NCBI GenBank assembly: GCA_017459075.1
Contig: JAFUDQ010000009.1
Span: forward strand, 45,759 to 109,758
Length of the DNA stretch: 64,000 bases
Origin: Bacteroidales bacterium
GTDB lineage: Bacteria > Bacteroidota > Bacteroidia > Bacteroidales > UBA932
Reading direction: 5' to 3'
Positions 59,801-64,000 of the stretch are shown here, in pieces. A program made the position numbers and the translations under genes. The notes below the pieces were generated by a model. It searched no databases. It saw only the letters and a list, made by a program, of their open reading frames with translations, and was not told the DNA's origin. Each line of letters opens with the position of its first letter. Within the stretch, counting starts at the first letter, position 1.

Positions 59801-62277
59801 TGGTGTCCACGCCATATTATGGTTCTTTCAGGGCTTATGGCATGAATCGACCTTATGATGCTGTCAGGATGGAAAAAGCTTACGCAGTTACTAGCGCAGC
59901 ACAAATACCGGTATTGTCCGATGAAATTGATATCGTTGACGACGCCATTGCGGAGGGAATATCTAATGACCTTCAGGAAATAAAAGTTATGGGTTATGCA
60001 GAAGAAGTCGTCATCCCGGAGGTGCGTTCTAATTTTTCTGAGGCGTTGTATTTTGAGCCTTATTTGAGGGCCGATGCTGACGGGCATGTGCGCTTTAGTT
60101 TCAAGACTTCTGACAAGCTTTCTACCTATCGCCTGGCCGTGTTTGCCCATGATTCGCTGCTGCGTAATAACGTGGTTGAGAAGGAGTTCAAGGTGACGAT
60201 TCCGGTAAAGGTGGATGTGCTTAATCCGGAGTTCCTGTACGATGGTGACAGGTTCTCGCTGACTGCTACGGTGTCTTCCGAGGCGTCTTCTGACCTTTCT
60301 GGAAAGCTTACGGTTTATCAGTACGACGGTGCCGATTACCGTAATCTTCAGCCCCTGTCCATTACCACCGAAGCCGTTACCGTCCCCGCCGGAGGCGTTC
60401 TCAAACAGCAGTTCCCCGTCACCCTGAGCGAAAGCGAAGGGCCTACTTCCGCAGTTAGGGGCCTGTTGGTATCCTTTAAGGGCGACGACGGCACAACGGA
60501 CGCAATGTTCATCACGGTGCCGGTGCTGGAACGTGCTCAGACTCTCACGGAGTCTCACTCCGCCGTGCTCCTTGCGGGAGCGGACAAGGATGCCCTCATG
60601 AAGGAGCTTCAGGGCCGCTTTACCGGTACCACTGCCTATGGCGCAGTGGCCAGCGAGATTTCTGTTCTGGATATGGTCAAGGAAGTGCTTAACGGGAAGC
60701 TTGAGGAGCCGCGTGAGGACGTAGTAAGCCTCACCGAGGCCTTGTATGTGCGGATGACACTCTCATATTTGAAAGAGATTTCTCCACTCGCTTCGCTCGG
60801 TCGAAATGACAAGCGCGATACGCTTGTCGAGACATCTCCTTCCTCAGTCATGTTGAGCGATTCACATGTCACCCTGAGCGAAGTCGAAGGGTCCCTCCTG
60901 GAGCGGATATTCGCCTTGCAGAACGAGGACGGCGGCTTCGCATGGTTCAAGGGTTTCAAGTCCTCACCGATATTGACGGCCATCGTGCTGGGACGCTTCC
61001 ATAAGATGAGATTTCTCCACTTCGATCGAAATGACAATTCTGTCACCCTGAGCGAAGTCGAAGGGTCTCTGGCCAAGGCTGTCAAGTACCTGGACGCCAA
61101 CCACTTCTCCAAGGCATCGGTGCTGTATTGGTGCGGCGGAATATCAGACGAACAATATATGAATATACGCGCAGCGTACGCGAACGTGCCTTTTGAGGCC
61201 CCGTCCAAGAGTGACAAGGACTCATACAAGACCTTTGAAAAGTTCAAGAAGAATGCTGCGGAATACCTCACTCCGGAAAAGGCGCGCGGCCTAAACGGCT
61301 ACATCATGGCCAAGGCCCGCCGGCTTGCCACATTGGAACTCCTGGCATCATCGGCAGAAGGAAAGAAGCTGGCCAAGGCGTGGGGAGTAAAGACCTCGGC
61401 AAAGATTGAAAGGTCTGCAAAGGAGGATGTGGCTTCGCTGGTGCAGTATGCTGTCCGCCACCGTGATGGCGGCTGGTACTATCCCAATGCCGTCATGCCA
61501 TGGCGTGGCCTTCTTGAGACCGAGGCTTATGCCCACACCATCCTCGCCTCCCTCTTGGATGACGCTGCCACAGGGGACGGGATACGGCCGGAGGCCGTAG
61601 GGGTTTGGGGGAGTGTCTCCCCCAGTATGGACAGTTCTGACCGACGTCAGTCGGGTGCCATTGGCAATAGCAACGATATTGCCAATGGTATCCGCCTATG
61701 GCTGATGCTCCAGAAGGAAACCCAGCACTGGGACACTACACCTGACTTTGTGGACGCCGTAGCATGCATACTTGAGGGAAGCAAGGAAGTGCTTGATACC
61801 AAGGTACTTACCCTTACCAAAACCTATCGTAAACCTTTTGAAGAAATAGTTGCCGCCGGCAACGGCTTCACCATCGGGCGCGAATTCTTCCGTGAAGTGA
61901 CGGGAGAAGGAGGAAAGATTGTCCGCCAACCCATGACCCAGGGTGAAACCGTACACAAGGGAGAAAAGATAACAGCCATATTCCATGTGTATAATGAAGA
62001 AAACCGGAGTTTTGTACGCCTGCACGCCCCGCGCGAGGCTACGCTAAGGCCTGTGAACCAGATATCCGGCCACACCTGGAAGGGCTACCGTGAGGTAAGG
62101 ACAACCTATACCGACTGGTTCTTTGACTCATTCCCGGAGGAAAAGGTCGATATCGCAGAAGAGTACTTTGTGACCCAGACCGGCACCTTTGCCTGCGGCG
62201 TCCCGGAGATAGAGAGCCTTTACGCTCCCCACTACCGTGCCAACGCCTCTTTCCCCGGCGTGCTGAAAGCTGAATAA
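56827..62277 (+). CDS. Alpha-2-macroglobulin-family protein with in-frame repeats
   Basis: The 1816-aa protein has a signal peptide-like start (MKTIAAILAGAALAGAALLG). Many beta-sandwich macroglobulin domains follow, including an MG2-type stretch near LNTKVLRPGDTLQYKGLLFK, the A2M bait/complement segment FEPYLRADADGHVRFSFKTS, and a helical toroid-like domain (DGGFAWFKGFKSSPILTAIV). No CxEQ thioester motif is present. Bacterial homologues may trap proteases or act as periplasmic guards. Repeat-derived insertions occur at about residues 1315-1357, 1393-1415 and 1585-1605, around and inside the helical domain. Whether the protein still folds there is uncertain. Confidence 0.85.
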   Translation: MKTIAAILAGAALAGAALLGVSLFARTSVPARQTKDEDGHVLSALWKEYKAAQAKDLPQDQLNVLEKIKKQAKDQVLAYDFWDASSKYVEVSVRRYWKLRESLQKALETEAMAFPDPIVGYAYLRSYSPLSEMLAYAKKHKETLSKHHNEEFYKGDTRTNKPLSLTFAKYIKNDYEYAFWAIALGPQGKERDEAIPLLKAIIGDSYPTSPYLDFTIADKEPDGSEKWTQGMKAIIDKYPGTAVALYPQGRLDYIRFWKLQDEKKSTETDYKALLADVRHHEAARLAMKGSEADMVRKLEDFIAIDKNLNDKVLYVCLDKGKARVFFRNVKTATLVMKEQEGEKKEVFRQQLTNPKNSFYVLDSLDVTIPDAGDGSFTVEVDSKEKGVINAANEIRLYSYALAVRRSADGLGVFAANAVTGLPLEKATLVVLQDKKEVARIPMTFGPGYTTIPKSPELKMYSRLNYYVEGMDAAGLTRRSPQGWIFSFYDNDDTDDEDKDDEATGYNFLSQLFLNTKVLRPGDTLQYKGLLFKYFNDNGKIFPVKKGTKVNIVLTDPEGDEIGTNENIIEGLGSFAGKFVLPKEVKAGSWSVSFEYEDEGSERETVSSETFYCGDYVLPTFECKFDKMEWAVSPEDSVHFKGTLTSLSGHKLSDATITYKLVSGWRESSESGTLKPDGNGRFDIGCIVKEGYNSLEIIVADATGETLQFQNGMYVSDYMNIDAELLNKADGYQLNSYMNVLTEDVARIKVDIQSDGLNVHDAVADYSLIGPDSKVVFKGKADGGSVLELNLAGAPDGIYALKTVCGTKKFKKYEGTIRFLKFRPGHSIPAGVSHIFHPGESKIQEGGNISFLLGSGEHPIWAVAELCGKDNKVLLSKTVFIPKGSSEHIDIQYLPEYGDNVYLTLLFFSNYSCKRFNSPYYLEKKERELPLKVTRFTDNAAPSSEVTVELESAPGSEAVASVWDKASDAIMPNRWGRVFVPFKEAAPIMPSVMVSTPYYGSFRAYGMNRPYDAVRMEKAYAVTSAAQIPVLSDEIDIVDDAIAEGISNDLQEIKVMGYAEEVVIPEVRSNFSEALYFEPYLRADADGHVRFSFKTSDKLSTYRLAVFAHDSLLRNNVVEKEFKVTIPVKVDVLNPEFLYDGDRFSLTATVSSEASSDLSGKLTVYQYDGADYRNLQPLSITTEAVTVPAGGVLKQQFPVTLSESEGPTSAVRGLLVSFKGDDGTTDAMFITVPVLERAQTLTESHSAVLLAGADKDALMKELQGRFTGTTAYGAVASEISVLDMVKEVLNGKLEEPREDVVSLTEALYVRMTLSYLKEISPLASLGRNDKRDTLVETSPSSVMLSDSHVTLSEVEGSLLERIFALQNEDGGFAWFKGFKSSPILTAIVLGRFHKMRFLHFDRNDNSVTLSEVEGSLAKAVKYLDANHFSKASVLYWCGGISDEQYMNIRAAYANVPFEAPSKSDKDSYKTFEKFKKNAAEYLTPEKARGLNGYIMAKARRLATLELLASSAEGKKLAKAWGVKTSAKIERSAKEDVASLVQYAVRHRDGGWYYPNAVMPWRGLLETEAYAHTILASLLDDAATGDGIRPEAVGVWGSVSPSMDSSDRRQSGAIGNSNDIANGIRLWLMLQKETQHWDTTPDFVDAVACILEGSKEVLDTKVLTLTKTYRKPFEEIVAAGNGFTIGREFFREVTGEGGKIVRQPMTQGETVHKGEKITAIFHVYNEENRSFVRLHAPREATLRPVNQISGHTWKGYREVRTTYTDWFFDSFPEEKVDIAEEYFVTQTGTFACGVPEIESLYAPHYRANASFPGVLKAE
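60774..60893. repeat. Hairpin repeat cluster in the macroglobulin gene
   Basis: An inverted ATTTC/GAAAT copy (60774-60810), a hybrid or decayed unit ending GAGACATCT, and a full ACCCT/AGGGT copy (60868-60893) lie in series. They are read in frame as SPLASLGRNDK through HVTLSEVEGS. Confidence 0.87.
61008..61068. repeat. Second hairpin repeat pair in the macroglobulin gene
   Basis: An inverted copy (about 61008-61035) is followed by a direct ACCCT/AGGGT copy (61042-61068), read as FDRNDNSVTLSEVEGS. Confidence 0.87.
61581..61635. repeat. 55-nt repeat family 2, copy in the macroglobulin gene
   Basis: Same 55-nt length and nearly the same sequence as 55506-55560, but read in a different frame (IRPEAVGVWGSVSPSMDS). 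A CCATTGGCAATAG...GCCAATGG-type inverted pair follows at about 61658-61690. Confidence 0.85.
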
Positions 62278-62327
62278 AAATGCGCTTTTTGTAGTCAATA
62301 TTCCCTTTTTATGTGGAAAATGCTGAT

Positions 62328-62360
62328 GGATGCAGGAAAATCAGTTATTTTCTTGCATCC
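62328..62360. terminator. Hairpin in the space after the macroglobulin gene
   Basis: GGATGCAGGAAAAT (62328-62341) pairs with ATTTTCTTGCATCC (62347-62360) with one mismatch and a 5-nt loop. It lies 50 bp past the macroglobulin stop and could end its transcript. No long T-run follows. Confidence 0.5.
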
Positions 62361-62387
62361 ATATGTACAACGTATGTATATATTTTC

Positions 62388-62395
62388 TAACTTTG
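62388..62395 (+). promoter_or_regulatory. Possible promoter -7 element for the DUF3575 gene
   Basis: TAACTTTG fits TAnnTTTG about 87 bp before the ATG at 62482. No TTTG was found at the right distance upstream, so the call is weak. Confidence 0.35.
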
Positions 62396-62481
62396 CCCCA
62401 AATTGTGTTTGTGAAAAAACCTAGATTTAAAACGATGGAAGAATTGTTTTAGGTAAAAACACGAAAATGAAAGAGTAGGGA

Positions 62482-63811
62482 ATGAAGCTTCAAAACAATA
62501 TAAGGCCTTTCAGGAGGCTTGGTCGTTTATACGCTCTATTGTCACTGGCGCTGCTGTCGGGGGCAAGCCTTTTTGCGCATGAAACTACCCCACCTCAGGA
62601 TTCGCTGCGTCATGGCCAGCAAGGGTTATCTATAAGGAACAACCTGCTTTGGGATGCCGCAGGAGAGGCCAACCTTGGTTTTGAAATACCCTTGAGCCGG
62701 CATTATTCGATTGGAGCAAACCTTGGGCTCAAGTCCTGGCCCCGCTTCTTCCTTTGGGATACCGACCATACAGACAACACCAAGCACTGGCGCAACATCC
62801 TTGTGGCCCCTGAACTCCGTTACTGGCCAAAGAATGTTTATGACGGCTGGTTTATGGGTGCCGATGCCATCTATACCCACTTCAACGTCGGCAATGTAAC
62901 CTTCCCCTTCGGAATGTACAAAGCCGTAAAGAACCATCGCTTGCAGGGCGATTTTGTTGGGGGGGGGCATCTTCGGCGGCCACAGCTGGTGGCTTAGCGA
63001 CCATTGGCGCCTTGAAGCGGAAGTCGGCGTAGGAGCCGGTTATTATAAGGCCGATAAATACGAGTGCGAGCATTGCGGAGCAAAGATTGGCACCGCAAAT
63101 GGCCCCGTAGTAGTGCCAAAACTGGGACTTAATCTGGCTTATAATATTGTAGGGCGCACGCGCGCACGCAAGGAAGTTCTGGAAGTCATAGAAATAATTG
63201 AGCAGACTCCCAAGGATACCCTTACCCCTCCTGTGCCGGTTGAGGCGCCAGGGGCGTGGGCTCTGCCTTTAAACATCGTTCCGGACTACATGGGAGTTGC
63301 CGGGGAGCTTGCAACCCGCCATCCCGTGCTTCATAAGTCAAGCGAATACAAGCCTTATACCCCTGACAGGATTCTTCGCAAGGAAGAAGGGGCCCTGTAT
63401 GTGTTCTTTGAACTTGATAAATCCATCCTTAAGCGTTCTTTTACAGAGCGCGGCCAGAGCCTGAGGGATAACGGCCCCGTGCTGGATGAGATTATGGAAG
63501 TCACTTCAAGCATACTTAAGGATACCACAAGCCGCGTTTCACGCATCCAAATCATTGGTCTGGCCTCTGTAGAAGGCCCTTTGAAGCACAACCAGGAACT
63601 GGCAGACAAACGAGCCATGGCCCTTCAGAAATACATCCAGGAGCGTCTGCCCGTAGCCGATTCCCTCTTTGAAACAGTAGGCGGAGGTGAGGCTTGGAGT
63701 GAATTCCGCGATGTTGTAAACGACCTGGCCACCGATGGCGGCGGTGAAGGCTTGACTGTGGCCCAGCTGCAGAAAGTCCTTGACATCATTGATACTGAGC
63801 AGGATGTGTAA
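62482..63811 (+). pseudogene. DUF3575/OmpA-like outer-membrane protein, frameshifted and probably truncated by an IS
   Basis: Two frames make one protein. Residues 1-160 (62482 to about 62967) carry a signal peptide and a DUF3575 start (LSIRNNLLWDAAGEANLGFE). After a run of nine G (62959-62967) the family pattern continues one frame over (GGHSWWLSDHWRLEAEVGVG) to an OmpA-like C-terminal domain (IQIIGLASVEGPLKHNQELADKR). Eight G would join them into about 442 aa. The stop at 63809 appears to lie within the left end of an IS21-type element, so the natural C terminus is probably lost. DUF3575 proteins are often found in Bacteroidales fimbrial loci. Confidence 0.82.
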
Positions 63812-64000
63812 ATAGTAAAGTAAAATTCCCCCACGATTCTATTTGAAAAAGGGGCCACTGGAAAGCGTTGTAGATTTGCGTAAGTAAATCTCTAAACAAT
63901 GATTTCTATGGACCTTAAACAACAGATTCTTCACTACTACCGTGTAGATGAACTGAGCCTGCGGGAGATTGCCCGCAAGACCGGTGCCGACCGTAAAACC
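63807..64000 (+). mobile_element. IS21-family insertion sequence, left end (cut by window edge)
   Basis: The region 63807-63898 begins TGTAAATAGTAAAGTAAAAT and is followed by an IstA-like gene. The C-rich and G-rich stretches (TTCCCCCAC, GGGGCCACTG) are consistent with the terminal repeats of an IS21-type end. The exact boundary is inferred, as the other end lies outside the window. Confidence 0.6.
63899..64000 (+). CDS. istA: IS21-type transposase IstA, N-terminal part (cut by window edge)
   Basis: The 34 visible codons read MISMDLKQQILHYYRV then DELSLREIARKTGADRKT, the helix-turn-helix start typical of IS21-family IstA transposases (LS-R-IAR-TG-RKT pattern). The DDE catalytic core would lie beyond the window. 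The ATG at 63908 (fourth codon) is an alternative start. Confidence 0.75.
   Translation, partial: MISMDLKQQILHYYRVDELSLREIARKTGADRKT

Overview
The window looks like a piece of an uncultured or gut-type Bacteroidales genome (phylum Bacteroidota). The grounds are a SusC/SusD outer-membrane pair with surface lipoproteins, a Bacteroides-type aerotolerance (Bat) operon, a DUF3575/OmpA-like gene of the kind found near Bacteroidales fimbriae, and promoters matching the Bacteroidota pattern TTTG-N19-21-TAnnTTTG ahead of several genes. Nothing fixes the genus. No rRNA, tRNA or CRISPR was seen.

Layout. 1-1864 (minus): lysS followed by a SpoU-type RNA methyltransferase cut by the window edge. 2036-15320 (plus): a polysaccharide-utilisation-type locus with SusC, SusD, a GH18 endoglycosidase lipoprotein, two DUF1735-type surface lipoproteins, then N-acetylneuraminate lyase, N-acylglucosamine 2-epimerase, a kelch mutarotase-like lipoprotein and an MFS transporter. 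It reads as capture and cleavage of host N-glycans followed by sialic acid import and breakdown. 15464-17203: recJ. 17196-24817 (minus): aroK, topoisomerase IV subunit A, era, an RluB-type pseudouridine synthase, tonB, exbD and exbB. 25439-29117 (minus): a membrane metallophosphoesterase, a YidE/YbjL-type transporter and truA. 29149-38001 (plus): the Bat operon (MoxR, DUF58, a membrane protein, BatA, BatB, BatC, a BatD-BatE fusion) and a lipoprotein nitroreductase. 38259-41507: a tricorn-like protease flanked by two inverted copies of a short repeat element. 41738-47351: a SpoU methyltransferase, divergent from glyA-etfB-etfA-acyl-CoA dehydrogenase. 47442-54945 (minus): a small DinB partner, a DinB/UmuC polymerase, a small beta-barrel protein, ppdK, phoH and an unknown protein. 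55176-62277 (plus): folC and a giant alpha-2-macroglobulin-like protein. 62482-64000: a frameshifted DUF3575/OmpA-like gene that runs into the start of an IS21-family element.

The most unusual feature is a family of short hairpin repeats (core GTCA-N4-GAGCGAAGTCGA-N4-TCT and relatives). They lie between genes and also in frame inside at least six otherwise conserved genes: the edge methyltransferase, aroK, the topoisomerase IV subunit, truA, folC and the macroglobulin gene. Their outer stems differ from copy to copy but remain complementary. A second, unrelated 55-nt repeat lies inside both folC and the macroglobulin gene and is read in different frames. Other structured DNA includes an approximately 110-bp element present twice in inverted orientation, a large palindrome between the genes at 54945 and 55176, and a chain of inverted repeats at 25115-25399.
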